Source of the DNA: Parvibaculum sp.
GTDB taxonomy: Bacteria > Pseudomonadota > Alphaproteobacteria > Parvibaculales > Parvibaculaceae
Direction: 5' to 3'
DNA: 64,000 nucleotides
Assembly: GCF_030651915.1 (NCBI RefSeq)
Contig: NZ_JAUSBV010000008.1
Location: 372,001-436,000, forward strand
Shown: piece after piece, positions 17,924-26,101 of the stretch
Position numbering within the stretch: the stretch's first letter is position 1
Layout of the letters: each line of letters starts with the position of its first letter
Made by a program: the position numbers and the translations under genes
The notes under the pieces: generated by a model
Seen by the model: the letters and a program-made list of their open reading frames with translations, nothing else
Told to the model about the DNA's origin: nothing
Database searches by the model: none

Positions 17924-18244
17924 ATGGAAGATGCGCCGGCATATGAAGCATTCGACTCTCCATTTGCCTCATTCGAGTGGGACGAAGACAAACGGCAAAT
18001 CAATATTGCCAAGCACGGGATCGACTTTCGACAAGTCCCGGACTTGTTTGAGCAACGGCTTTGCCGACGGAGATCGGACCAGAACGGGGAGATGCGCTTC
18101 CTCGTTGTCGGAGTATTGAACGATGTCGAAATCTCGATCGTCTACACAGAGCGCGAAGAAGGCGTCTGCCGCATCATCTCGGCAAGACGCGCACGGCCGG
18201 AAGAAAGAAGAGCGTATCGTTCGCTATACGCGCGAGGAGATTGA
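17924..18244 (+). CDS. brnT: BrnT family ribonuclease toxin
   Basis: This 106-residue protein carries the BrnT (DUF497) signature: F-E-W-D-E-D-K-R-Q-I-N-I-A-K-H-G-I-D-F near the N-terminus, then L-V-V-G-V-L-N-D and I-S-A-R-R-A-R-P-E-E-R-R-A-Y. BrnT is a RelE-like mRNA endonuclease held inactive by BrnA. The antitoxin gene starts inside its 3' end, overlapping by 122 bp. The pair sits between dnaG and yqeY, which are neighbours in related genomes, so it looks like an insertion. The N-terminal 16 residues before the conserved F-E-W-D are slightly longer than usual. Confidence 0.9.
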   Translation: MEDAPAYEAFDSPFASFEWDEDKRQINIAKHGIDFRQVPDLFEQRLCRRRSDQNGEMRFLVVGVLNDVEISIVYTEREEGVCRIISARRARPEERRAYRSLYARGD

Positions 18245-18533
18245 AAAGCTCGGTCCCGGAGAGACCGACTGGGAGCGCGTGCGAAACATGACGGATGAAG
18301 AGCTCGAAGCCGCGATTGCTTCCGACCCCGATTCCAACTTCCCGCTCGATGAAGGAGAATGGGAACTCGTCATTCCGAAAAAGCAGCCGGTCAGCATCCG
18401 GCTCGACGAGGATGTGCTGGGGTTTTTCCGCGAAACAGGGCCGCGCTATCAGACGCGGATCAACGAAGTGCTGCGCAGCTTCATGAAAGCGCAAAAGGCG
18501 AAGGCCAAAGCGAAAAAGAAGACGAAGGAATAA
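18123..18533 (+). CDS. brnA: BrnA family antitoxin
   Basis: The conserved part starts near residue 32 (I-V-R-Y-T-R-E-E-I) and contains D-W-x-R-V-R-N-M-T-D-E-E-L-E-A-A-I. The C-terminal ribbon-helix-helix has V-S-I-R-L-D-E-D-V-L-G-F-F-R-E-T-G-P-R-Y-Q-T-R-I-N-E-V-L-R, and a Lys-rich tail ends the protein. It should neutralise BrnT and repress the operon as a dimer. The ATG at 18123 (GGAG nine bases upstream) makes 136 residues, longer than usual, and its first 31 codons lie within brnT in another frame. No ATG, GTG or TTG occurs between there and the conserved core, so this start is likely. Confidence 0.88.
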   Translation: MSKSRSSTQSAKKASAASSRQDAHGRKKEERIVRYTREEIEKLGPGETDWERVRNMTDEELEAAIASDPDSNFPLDEGEWELVIPKKQPVSIRLDEDVLGFFRETGPRYQTRINEVLRSFMKAQKAKAKAKKKTKE

Positions 18534-18543
18534 GAGCCCGCCT

Positions 18544-19008
18544 TCAGGCCAGCTTCACCTTCACAATGGCGCCGGCCTTGCCGAAATCCATCTGCCCGGC
18601 ATGGCGCTTCTTCAGCTCGCCCATGACGCGGCCCATATCCTTGATGCCGGACGCACCCGTTTCGGCGATGACGGCAGCGACGGCGGCTTCGGTCTCGCCG
18701 TCGGAAAGCTGCTTCGGCATGAAGCCTTCGATGATGCCGATTTCCTCACGCTCCTGCTGGGCGAGTTCGACGCGGCCGGCGGCCTCATAGGTCTCGACCG
18801 ATTCGCGGCGCTGCTTGACCATCTTGGCCAGGACTTCGAGGATCTCGGCCTCGCCGACACCGGCATCGCGCCCCTCGGTGCGGCCGGCGATGTCGCGGTC
18901 CTTCAGTGCCGCCTGAATCAGCCTGAGCGTCGACATGCGCCGCTTGTCCTGGGCCTTGGTGGCCTCGGTCAGGCCCGCCTTGATGCGGTCGCGCAAACTA
19001 TCGCTCAT
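18544..19008 (-). CDS. GatB/YqeY domain protein
   Basis: This 154-residue helical protein contains R-D-R-I-K-A-G-L-T-E-A, the M-S-T-L-R-L-I-Q-A-A-L-K-D-R motif, and a C-terminal half with I-E-G-F-M-P-K-Q-L-S and K-D-M-G-R-V-M. It matches the YqeY family, which shares the tRNA-binding tail fold of GatB. The function is unsettled; a link to tRNA-dependent amidation is inferred from homology only. It faces brnA with only 10 bp between stops and lies divergent from carA, as in other Alphaproteobacteria. Confidence 0.92.
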   Translation of the reverse strand: MSDSLRDRIKAGLTEATKAQDKRRMSTLRLIQAALKDRDIAGRTEGRDAGVGEAEILEVLAKMVKQRRESVETYEAAGRVELAQQEREEIGIIEGFMPKQLSDGETEAAVAAVIAETGASGIKDMGRVMGELKKRHAGQMDFGKAGAIVKVKLA

Positions 19009-19163
19009 CCGGTCGCTCCGTGGGTCGCGGCCCGCAGCACAAAGGCCGGGGTCAGAATCGGCGCCACGCTAAACCAATCGCTCCGGCAGCGCAATTCAAT
19101 GATGCGTCGCCGCATGACTTATAACTTGCTGATTTTATTGTGTTATTTCGGGCGCGCCTTGCC

Positions 19164-19192
19164 TTGACGGAAATCCGGCGATCCCTTAGTGT
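19164..19192 (+). promoter_or_regulatory. Candidate sigma-70 promoter for carAB
   Basis: TTGACG at 19164-19169 and TAGTGT at 19187-19192 are separated by 17 bp, about 180 bp before carA. The -35 is good and the -10 weak. Confidence 0.45.
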
Positions 19193-19226
19193 CCGCCAAA
19201 TTCAACGGGAAACCGAGTCTGTCGCC

Positions 19227-19258
19227 GGGGGCGTCCGCCCCCTGCCCGCTTGCGGGCA
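19227..19258 (+). promoter_or_regulatory. Two adjacent perfect hairpins in the carA leader
   Basis: GGGGGCG-TC-CGCCCCC (19227-19242) is followed at once by TGCCCGC-TT-GCGGGCA (19243-19258). Both stems are perfect 7-mers with two-base nominal loops. They lie between the candidate promoter and a short open frame that overlaps carA, so an effect on transcription or translation of carAB is possible. No U-run follows. Confidence 0.5.
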
Positions 19259-19295
19259 AGCCGAAGGCAGGCGCGTCCTCCCCTGGAGAGCCAGT

Positions 19296-19373
19296 ATGAA
19301 GGTGTCGACGAAAGCCGCCACGGAACGGCGCGCGCCCGAGGGCCCGCAAAGTTCCGGGGAGGAGTCGGCATGA
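19296..19373 (+). CDS. Possible 25-residue leader peptide overlapping carA
   Basis: An ATG at 19296, preceded by TGGAGAG, opens a 25-codon frame. Its TGA overlaps the carA start codon in ATGA, the arrangement expected for translational coupling. The peptide is polar, with two Arg and no run of regulatory codons. Evidence is positional only. Confidence 0.3.
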   Translation: MKVSTKAATERRAPEGPQSSGEESA

Positions 19374-20569
19374 ACACGCGGGCGCCCGAAGCAAAGAGCC
19401 AGACCATGAGCGACGCCGAAAAGCCGACCGCCCTCCTGATCCTGAAGGACGGGACAGTGCTTTCGGGCCGCGGCATCGGCGCCACCGGCGAAGCGGTCGG
19501 CGAGGTCTGCTTCAACACCGCGATGACCGGCTATCAGGAAATCCTGACCGACCCGTCCTATGCCGGACAGATCATCACTTTCACCTTCCCGCATATCGGC
19601 AATGTCGGCACCAATGACGACGACATCGAAACGTCGAACATGGCGTCGGCGTCCGGCGTGCGCGGCATGGTGATCCGCGCCGACATCACCAATCCGTCGA
19701 ACTACCGCGCGGCGAGCCATCTCGATCAGTGGCTGAAGGTGCGCGGGATCATCGGCCTTTCCGGCATCGATACCCGCGCACTGACCCGGCGCATCCGCGA
19801 AAAGGGTTCGGTCGACGGCATCATCGCGCATGACCCTTCCGGCAATTTCGACGTGCCGGCGCTGCTCGCAAAGGCGCGCGGCTGGCCGGGGCTTGTCGGC
19901 ATGGATCTGGTGAAGGACGTCACCTGCGGCCAGTCATATAAGTGGGACGAGGCGCGCTGGGTCTGGGGCGAGGGCCACAAGCAGGCAACGGGCCTGAAGC
20001 ACCACGTCGTCGCCATCGATTACGGCATCAAGCGCAACATCCTGCGCTGCCTCGTCAGCGCCGGCTGCAAGGTGACGGTGGTGCCGGCCGAAACCAAAGC
20101 CGAAGACATTCTGGCACTGGCGCCCGACGGCGTCTTCCTCTCGAACGGTCCGGGCGACCCGGCCGCAACGGGCGAATATGCGGTGCCCGAAATCAGGAAG
20201 CTGGTGGCGAGCGGCAAGCCCGTTTTCGGCATCTGCCTCGGCCACCAGATGCTGGCGCTGGCGCTCGGCGCCAGGACCGAAAAGATGCATCAGGGCCATC
20301 ACGGCGCCAACCATCCGGTCAAGGACCACACGACCGGCAAGGTCGAGATCACCTCGATGAACCACGGCTTTGCGGTGGCGCGCGAAAGCCTCGGAAGCGA
20401 TCTCGAGGAAACCCATGTCTCGCTGTTCGACGGCTCGAATTGCGGCATCCGCCTGAAAGGCAAGCCCGTCTTCTCGGTGCAGTATCACCCCGAGGCCTCG
20501 CCCGGCCCGCAGGACTCACATTATCTCTTCGACCGCTTCGTCAAGTTGATCGAGGAGGCACGCGGTTAA
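19370..20569 (+). CDS. carA: Carbamoyl-phosphate synthase small subunit (glutaminase)
   Basis: This 399-residue protein has an N-terminal CPSase small-chain domain (about 20-160) and a C-terminal class I glutamine amidotransferase. The nucleophile is C289 in F-G-I-C-L-G-H-Q, and the catalytic pair is H373/E375 in Q-Y-H-P-E. It releases ammonia from glutamine for CarB, feeding arginine and pyrimidine synthesis. A strong GGGGAGGAG precedes the ATG at 19370. carB starts three bases after its stop, so the subunits are made from one transcript. Confidence 0.97.
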   Translation: MNTRAPEAKSQTMSDAEKPTALLILKDGTVLSGRGIGATGEAVGEVCFNTAMTGYQEILTDPSYAGQIITFTFPHIGNVGTNDDDIETSNMASASGVRGMVIRADITNPSNYRAASHLDQWLKVRGIIGLSGIDTRALTRRIREKGSVDGIIAHDPSGNFDVPALLAKARGWPGLVGMDLVKDVTCGQSYKWDEARWVWGEGHKQATGLKHHVVAIDYGIKRNILRCLVSAGCKVTVVPAETKAEDILALAPDGVFLSNGPGDPAATGEYAVPEIRKLVASGKPVFGICLGHQMLALALGARTEKMHQGHHGANHPVKDHTTGKVEITSMNHGFAVARESLGSDLEETHVSLFDGSNCGIRLKGKPVFSVQYHPEASPGPQDSHYLFDRFVKLIEEARG

Positions 20570-20572
20570 TCC

Positions 20573-23500
20573 ATGCCCAAACGTACCGACATAAAAAGCA
20601 TCATGATCATCGGCGCCGGGCCGATCATCATCGGTCAGGCCTGCGAGTTCGATTACTCGGGCACACAGGCCTGCAAGGCGCTGAAGGACGAGGGCTACCG
20701 GATCATTCTGGTCAACTCGAACCCCGCCACGATCATGACCGATCCGGAACTGGCCGACGCGACCTATATCGAACCGATCACGCCCGAGATCGTCGCCAAG
20801 ATCATCGAGAAGGAGCGCCCCGACGCGCTGCTGCCGACCATGGGCGGGCAGACCGCGCTCAACACCGCGCTGGCGCTGGCCGATATGGGCGTGCTGGAAA
20901 AATTCGGCGTCGAGATGATCGGCGCCAAGCGCGCGGCGATCGAGATGGCCGAAGACCGCCAGCTCTTCCGCGACGCGATGGACCGCATCGGCCTTGAAAG
21001 CCCGCGCTCGCGCGTCGCCCACAATATGGAAGAGGCACTGGCGGCGCTTGAGCTTGTCGGCCTGCCGGCGATCATCCGCCCCTCCTTCACCATGGGCGGC
21101 ACCGGCGGCGGCATCGCCTATAACCGCCAGGAATTCGCCGACATCATCGAAAGCGGCCTCGACGCCAGCCCCGTCAGCGAAGTGCTGGTGGAAGAAAGCG
21201 TGCTCGGCTGGAAGGAATACGAGATGGAAGTCGTCCGCGACAAGGCGGACAACTGCATCATCATCTGCTCGATCGAGAATATCGATCCGATGGGCGTGCA
21301 TACGGGCGACAGCATCACCGTTGCCCCGGCGCTGACGCTGACCGACAAGGAATACCAGATCATGCGCAATGCCAGCATCGCTGTGCTGCGCGAGATCGGC
21401 GTCGAGACCGGCGGCTCCAATGTGCAGTTCGCGGTCAACCCCAAGGATGGCCGCCTCGTCGTCATCGAAATGAACCCGCGCGTCTCGCGCTCATCGGCCC
21501 TTGCCTCCAAAGCGACGGGTTTTCCGATTGCGAAAGTCGCCGCGAGGCTCGCCGTCGGCTACACGCTGGACGAATTGCAGAACGACATCACGAAAGTCAC
21601 GCCGGCAAGCTTCGAGCCGACCATCGATTATGTGGTGACGAAAATCCCGCGCTTCGCCTTCGAGAAATTCGCCGGCGCCGAAAAGCTGCTCGGCACGGCG
21701 ATGAAATCGGTCGGCGAGGCGATGGCGATCGGCCGCACCTTCCAGGAGTCCTTGCAGAAAGCGCTGCGCTCGATGGAAACCGGGCTAACCGGGCTCAACG
21801 AAGTCGTCGTGCCCGGCATGGGCGAAGGCGACGACAAGAACGCGATCCGTGCCGCGCTCGGCCGCCCGACGCCCGACCGCCTGCTGGTGATCGCGCAGGC
21901 GCTGCGCCACGGCATGAGCCACGAGCAGATCCATGCGGCCTGTGCCTACGATCCCTGGTTCCTCGAACAATTGCAGGGGTTGATCGACGCCGAAGCGGAG
22001 GTGCGCGCGAACGGCATGCCGAAGGCGAAAGCCGATATGCGGCGGCTGAAGGCGATGGGCTTTGCCGATGCGCGGCTTGCCGAGCTTTGCGGCATGGAAG
22101 AAGAAGCGGTGCGCGCCGCGCGCCGCGAGATGGGCGTGCGCCCCGTCTACAAGCGCATCGACACCTGCGCCGCCGAGTTCGAAAGCCTGACGCCTTATAT
22201 GTATTCGACCTATGAGACCGATTTCGACGGCAAGGCCGATTGCGAAGCCGCGCCGACCGACCGCAGGAAGGCGATCATTCTGGGCGGCGGCCCGAACCGT
22301 ATCGGCCAGGGCATCGAATTCGACTATTGCTGCTGCCATGCCGCTTTCGCGCTCGACGAAATCGGCATCGAAAGCATCATGGTCAATTGCAATCCGGAAA
22401 CGGTGTCGACCGACTACGACACCTCGGACCGCCTCTATTTCGAACCGCTGACAGCCGAGGACGTGCTGGAGCTGATCGACCTCGAAATGTCGAAGGGGAC
22501 GCTTGCCGGCGTCATCGTGCAGTTCGGCGGCCAGACACCGCTGAAACTCGCCGGCGATCTCGAACGCGCGAAAATTCCGATCCTCGGCACCTCGCCCGAC
22601 GCCATCGATCTTGCCGAAGACCGCGACCGCTTCTCGGTGCTGCTCGGAAAGCTCGGCCTGAAGCAGCCGCCCAACGGCATCGCGCGCTCGGCAGACGAAG
22701 CCAAGGCGATTGCCGAACGCATCGGCTATCCGGTCGTCATCCGCCCCTCCTATGTGCTGGGCGGGCGCGGCATGGAGATCGTGCGCGACGCGGCGCATCT
22801 CGACCGCTACATCACCGAGGCCGTGATCGTCTCGGGCAAGAGCCCGGTGCTGATCGACTATTATCTGCGCGACGCCATCGAGGTCGATGTCGACGCGCTC
22901 TGCGACGGCAAGGATGTCGTCATTTGCGGCATCATGGAGCATATCGAGGAAGCGGGCGTACATTCGGGTGACAGCGCCTGCTCGCTGCCGCCCTATTCGC
23001 TGAAACCCGAAACCATCGCCGAGATCGAACGGCAGACGCGCGAGATGGCGCTGGCGCTGAATGTCGGCGGGCTGATGAATGTGCAATATGCCATTCAGGA
23101 CGGCACGATCTATGTGCTGGAAGTCAATCCGCGCGCCTCGCGCACCGTGCCCTTCGTCGCCAAGGTGATCGGCGAACCTGTTGCCCGGATCGCCGCCAAG
23201 GTGATGGCCGGCAAGAGCCTCGCCAGCTTCGACCTGAAGCCGAAAGTCGAAGGCCGTGTCGCGGTCAAGGAAGCGGTCTTCCCCTTCGCGCGCTTCCCCG
23301 GCGTCGATACGATTCTCGGGCCGGAGATGCGCTCGACCGGCGAGGTGATGGGCCTCGACAAGAGCTTCGCGGTGGCGTTTGCCAAGAGCCAGCTCGGCGG
23401 CGGCACCAAGGTGCCGGTCGAAGGCACCGTCTTCGTCTCGGTCAAGGACGCCGACAAGACGAAAATCATCGCGCCGGCAAAAAAGCTGATCTCGATGGGC

Positions 23501-23833
23501 TTCAAGCTGGTGGCCACCGGCGGCACCCGGCGCTATCTGGCCGAACAGGGCATCGAGGTTGCCACCATCAACAAGGTGCTGGAAGGCCGTCCGCATATCG
23601 TCGACGCGATCAAGAACGGCGAGGTGGCGCTGGTTTTCAACACCACCGAAGGCGCACAGGCGCTGACCGATTCGATGTCGCTGCGCCGCGCCGCGCTGAT
23701 GATGAAGGTGCCTTACTACACGACGGTTGCTGGCGCCCGCGCCGCCGTCGAAGGCATCGAGGCCATTCGCAAGGGCAAGCTGGAAGTTGCCTCGCTACAG
23801 TCCTACAATATGGGGCGAAACACCGCGAAATAA
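20573..23833 (+). CDS. carB: Carbamoyl-phosphate synthase large subunit
   Basis: This 1086-residue protein has two homologous ATP-grasp halves. The first starts with [21 protein letters not shown], and the second at about residue 560 with [19 protein letters not shown]-terminal MGS-like allosteric domain contains A-T-G-G-T-R and V-F-N-T-T. It makes carbamoyl phosphate from bicarbonate, ATP and ammonia delivered by CarA. Length and motifs are standard. A terminator-like hairpin follows at 23908-23947. Confidence 0.98.
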   Translation: MPKRTDIKSIMIIGAGPIIIGQACEFDYSGTQACKALKDEGYRIILVNSNPATIMTDPELADATYIEPITPEIVAKIIEKERPDALLPTMGGQTALNTALALADMGVLEKFGVEMIGAKRAAIEMAEDRQLFRDAMDRIGLESPRSRVAHNMEEALAALELVGLPAIIRPSFTMGGTGGGIAYNRQEFADIIESGLDASPVSEVLVEESVLGWKEYEMEVVRDKADNCIIICSIENIDPMGVHTGDSITVAPALTLTDKEYQIMRNASIAVLREIGVETGGSNVQFAVNPKDGRLVVIEMNPRVSRSSALASKATGFPIAKVAARLAVGYTLDELQNDITKVTPASFEPTIDYVVTKIPRFAFEKFAGAEKLLGTAMKSVGEAMAIGRTFQESLQKALRSMETGLTGLNEVVVPGMGEGDDKNAIRAALGRPTPDRLLVIAQALRHGMSHEQIHAACAYDPWFLEQLQGLIDAEAEVRANGMPKAKADMRRLKAMGFADARLAELCGMEEEAVRAARREMGVRPVYKRIDTCAAEFESLTPYMYSTYETDFDGKADCEAAPTDRRKAIILGGGPNRIGQGIEFDYCCCHAAFALDEIGIESIMVNCNPETVSTDYDTSDRLYFEPLTAEDVLELIDLEMSKGTLAGVIVQFGGQTPLKLAGDLERAKIPILGTSPDAIDLAEDRDRFSVLLGKLGLKQPPNGIARSADEAKAIAERIGYPVVIRPSYVLGGRGMEIVRDAAHLDRYITEAVIVSGKSPVLIDYYLRDAIEVDVDALCDGKDVVICGIMEHIEEAGVHSGDSACSLPPYSLKPETIAEIERQTREMALALNVGGLMNVQYAIQDGTIYVLEVNPRASRTVPFVAKVIGEPVARIAAKVMAGKSLASFDLKPKVEGRVAVKEAVFPFARFPGVDTILGPEMRSTGEVMGLDKSFAVAFAKSQLGGGTKVPVEGTVFVSVKDADKTKIIAPAKKLISMGFKLVATGGTRRYLAEQGIEVATINKVLEGRPHIVDAIKNGEVALVFNTTEGAQALTDSMSLRRAALMMKVPYYTTVAGARAAVEGIEAIRKGKLEVASLQSYNMGRNTAK

Positions 23834-23907
23834 TGCGCGCAGGCGGCGGTGGGCATAAAACGCATTTGACCTTTCCCGCCACGCTGACCCACAATCGGCT
23901 CCTGTCA

Positions 23908-23947
23908 CCCGCCGCTTGGGGCGCCCTTCGGCGCCTGGCGGGATTTT
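23908..23947 (+). terminator. Terminator between carB and greA
   Basis: CCCGCC (23908-23913) pairs with GGCGGG (23937-23942), and a GGCGCC-type inner stem with a CTTC loop lies between them. ATTTTTC follows. It lies 75 bp after carB and 73 bp before greA. Confidence 0.7.
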
Positions 23948-24020
23948 TCATGATGCGGACCGCACCCGCCCGAACTGAAATTCCGGGCGGGGCAAACTTT
24001 GAGAGAGATCGTCGAGCGAG

Positions 24021-24494
24021 ATGGAAAAGGTTCCAATGACTTCCGAGGGCTACAAGGCCCTGGAAGAAGAGATCAGGTTTCTGAAGTCCGTGGAGCGGCC
24101 GCGCATCATCAAGGCGATCTCGGAAGCGCGCGCCCATGGCGATCTCAGCGAGAATGCCGAATATCATGCGGCGAAAGAGCAGCAGGGTCTCAACGAAAGC
24201 CGTGTGGCCGAGCTCGAGGACAAGATGTCCCGCGCCGACATCATCGACGTGACGAAACTCTCCGGCGATACGGTCATGTTCGGCGCCAAGGTAAAACTCG
24301 TCGACGAGGACAATGACGAGGAATCGACCTATCAGATCGTCGGCGAGCTTGAAGCCGATGTGAAGAAGGGCCGCATCTCCATCACCTCACCGCTGGCGCG
24401 CGCGCTGATCGGCAAGTCGGTCGGCGACAGCGTGGAAGTGGTGACGCCGGGCGGCGGCAAGAGCTACGAAGTCCTGAAGATCAGCTTCGGGTAA
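24021..24494 (+). CDS. greA: Transcription elongation factor GreA
   Basis: This 157-residue protein has an N-terminal antiparallel coiled coil with the GreA signature [18 protein letters not shown]. The acidic tip residues D and E of that stretch enter the RNA polymerase secondary channel. The C-terminal FKBP-like domain has [14 protein letters not shown]. It stimulates cleavage of backtracked RNA and rescues stalled polymerase. A terminator precedes it, so it probably has its own promoter. Confidence 0.97.
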   Translation: MEKVPMTSEGYKALEEEIRFLKSVERPRIIKAISEARAHGDLSENAEYHAAKEQQGLNESRVAELEDKMSRADIIDVTKLSGDTVMFGAKVKLVDEDNDEESTYQIVGELEADVKKGRISITSPLARALIGKSVGDSVEVVTPGGGKSYEVLKISFG

Positions 24495-24501
24495 GCGGCG
24501 C

Positions 24502-24987
24502 CTATTCCTCTTCCAGCGCTTCGAGCGGCACACCCGGCAGATGTTTCGACTGCCGGATGGTGAGCGAGGTGCGCACGCTGGCGACATTGGACGCCGGCGT
24601 CAGCTTCTCGGTCAGGAAGCTCTGGAAGGTGGAGAGGTCGGGCGCCACGCATTTCAATATGAAGTCGATCTCGCCGTTGAGCATGTGGCATTCGCGCACG
24701 AGCGGCCATGTCGCGACTTCGGCCTCGAAGGCCTTGAGGTCGGCTTCCGCCTGACTGTGCAGCCCCACCATGGCAAAGACCGTCACCTCGAAACCGAGCG
24801 CCCTTCCGTCGAGTTCGGCGTGATAGCCGCGAATGAGGCCCGCCTCCTCCAGCGCCCGCACGCGTCTGAGGCAGGGCGGCGCCGAGATGCCGACACGGCT
24901 GGCCAGTTCGACATTGGTCATGCGCCCGTCGGCCTGAAGCTCGGCCAGGATTTGCAAGTCGATCTTGTCGAGCTTGGCCCGCTTCAT
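24502..24987 (-). CDS. Lrp/AsnC family transcriptional regulator
   Basis: This 161-residue regulator starts with L-D-K-I-D-L-Q-I-L-A-E-L-Q-A-D-G-R, then a helix-turn-helix ending S-A-P-P-C-L-R-R-V-R-A-L-E-E-A-G-L-I, and a C-terminal RAM (ACT-like) domain for oligomerisation and amino-acid sensing. It is divergent from the ELM1-type gene (84 bp apart) and convergent with greA. The effector is unknown. Confidence 0.93.
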   Translation of the reverse strand: MKRAKLDKIDLQILAELQADGRMTNVELASRVGISAPPCLRRVRALEEAGLIRGYHAELDGRALGFEVTVFAMVGLHSQAEADLKAFEAEVATWPLVRECHMLNGEIDFILKCVAPDLSTFQSFLTEKLTPASNVASVRTSLTIRQSKHLPGVPLEALEEE

Positions 24988-25071
24988 GGGACACCGGAAC
25001 CTTGATGTTTCAATGGGCCTTACCTACTCTCACATCGACCCAATTTCAGCAATAAAATTACTCAACGGCGC

Positions 25072-26076
25072 ATGAATATGACCGAAAACCCGCCTTACCC
25101 GTCTGGCGCGACGTCGCCCGGAAGGGAGGGGTTCACCTGCTGGGTGCTGACCAGCGGCATTGCGGGCTGCGAGGTGCAGACGCTCGGCGTCGCCGAAGCG
25201 CTCGGCCTCGCGCCGACGGTCAAACGGGTCGCGCCCGGTGCCCCCTACCGCTGGATTGCGCCCTGGGGACCGGCGGCGCCGGACGCCAGCATCGCCCCGC
25301 CCTGGCCGGACCTGCTGATCGCCGCCGGCCGCCAGTCCGTGCCTTACGCGCGCATGATCCGCAAGCGCGCCGGCGGCAAGACCTTCGTCGTCATGCTGCA
25401 GGACCCGCGCGTTTCGCCGACGCAATTCGATTTCGTCTGGGCACCGGCGCATGACCGCCTCGAAGGTGAGAACGTGCTGTCGACGCTGACCTCGCCGCAT
25501 CGCCTGACGCGCGAAAAGCTGGCCGCGGAAGCAGCGCGCATCGCGCCCGCCGTTGCGCATCTGCCGCATCCACGCATCGCCGTCCTGCTCGGCGGTAAAA
25601 GCCGGGCCTATACCTTTTCCAAGGACGCGGCAGCCCGCATCGGCACGCAGCTCGCCGACCTTGCCGACCGCTTCCATGCCGGGCTGATGGTCACGCCATC
25701 GCGTCGCACCGGCGCCGCGCAGACCCGGATCGTGCGCGAAAAGCTCGACGGCAAGGCCGCCATCATGTGGGACGGTACGGGTGAGAACCCCTATTTCGGT
25801 TTTCTCGGACAAGCCGATGCGATCATCGTCACCAGCGATTCGGTCAACATGATCGGCGAGGCCGCCTTCACCGGAAAGCCTGTCCATGTGATCGAGCTTG
25901 AAGGCGGATCGCCGAAGTTCCGCCGCTTTCTCGACGGCATCTACGCCTCCGGCGCGGCGCGGCCCTTTGCCGGGACACTCGAAAGCCGGGCCTGCACGGC
26001 GCTGGACGCCACAAGCGAGATCGCCGACGCGATCCGGCACGCGCTGGAAACGCGACACCGATCCGCACCGCGATGA
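25072..26076 (+). CDS. ELM1/GtrOC1-family protein (mitochondrial fission ELM1-like)
   Basis: This 334-residue soluble protein matches the ELM1 (formerly DUF1022) family: W-V-L-T-S-G-I-A-G-C-E at the start, P-D-L-L-I-A-A-G-R-Q-S in the first Rossmann half, L-L-G-G-K-S and Y-F-G-F-L-G-Q-A-D-A-I-I-V-T-S-D-S-V-N-M in the second. The two-domain pattern resembles GT-B glycosyltransferases. The plant homologue affects mitochondrial fission; the bacterial role is not established. It is divergent from the Lrp gene and convergent with the TPR gene. Confidence 0.85.
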   Translation: MNMTENPPYPSGATSPGREGFTCWVLTSGIAGCEVQTLGVAEALGLAPTVKRVAPGAPYRWIAPWGPAAPDASIAPPWPDLLIAAGRQSVPYARMIRKRAGGKTFVVMLQDPRVSPTQFDFVWAPAHDRLEGENVLSTLTSPHRLTREKLAAEAARIAPAVAHLPHPRIAVLLGGKSRAYTFSKDAAARIGTQLADLADRFHAGLMVTPSRRTGAAQTRIVREKLDGKAAIMWDGTGENPYFGFLGQADAIIVTSDSVNMIGEAAFTGKPVHVIELEGGSPKFRRFLDGIYASGAARPFAGTLESRACTALDATSEIADAIRHALETRHRSAPR

Positions 26077-26101
26077 TCGCCGCCGGAAGCGCCGCGCCCG
26101 C

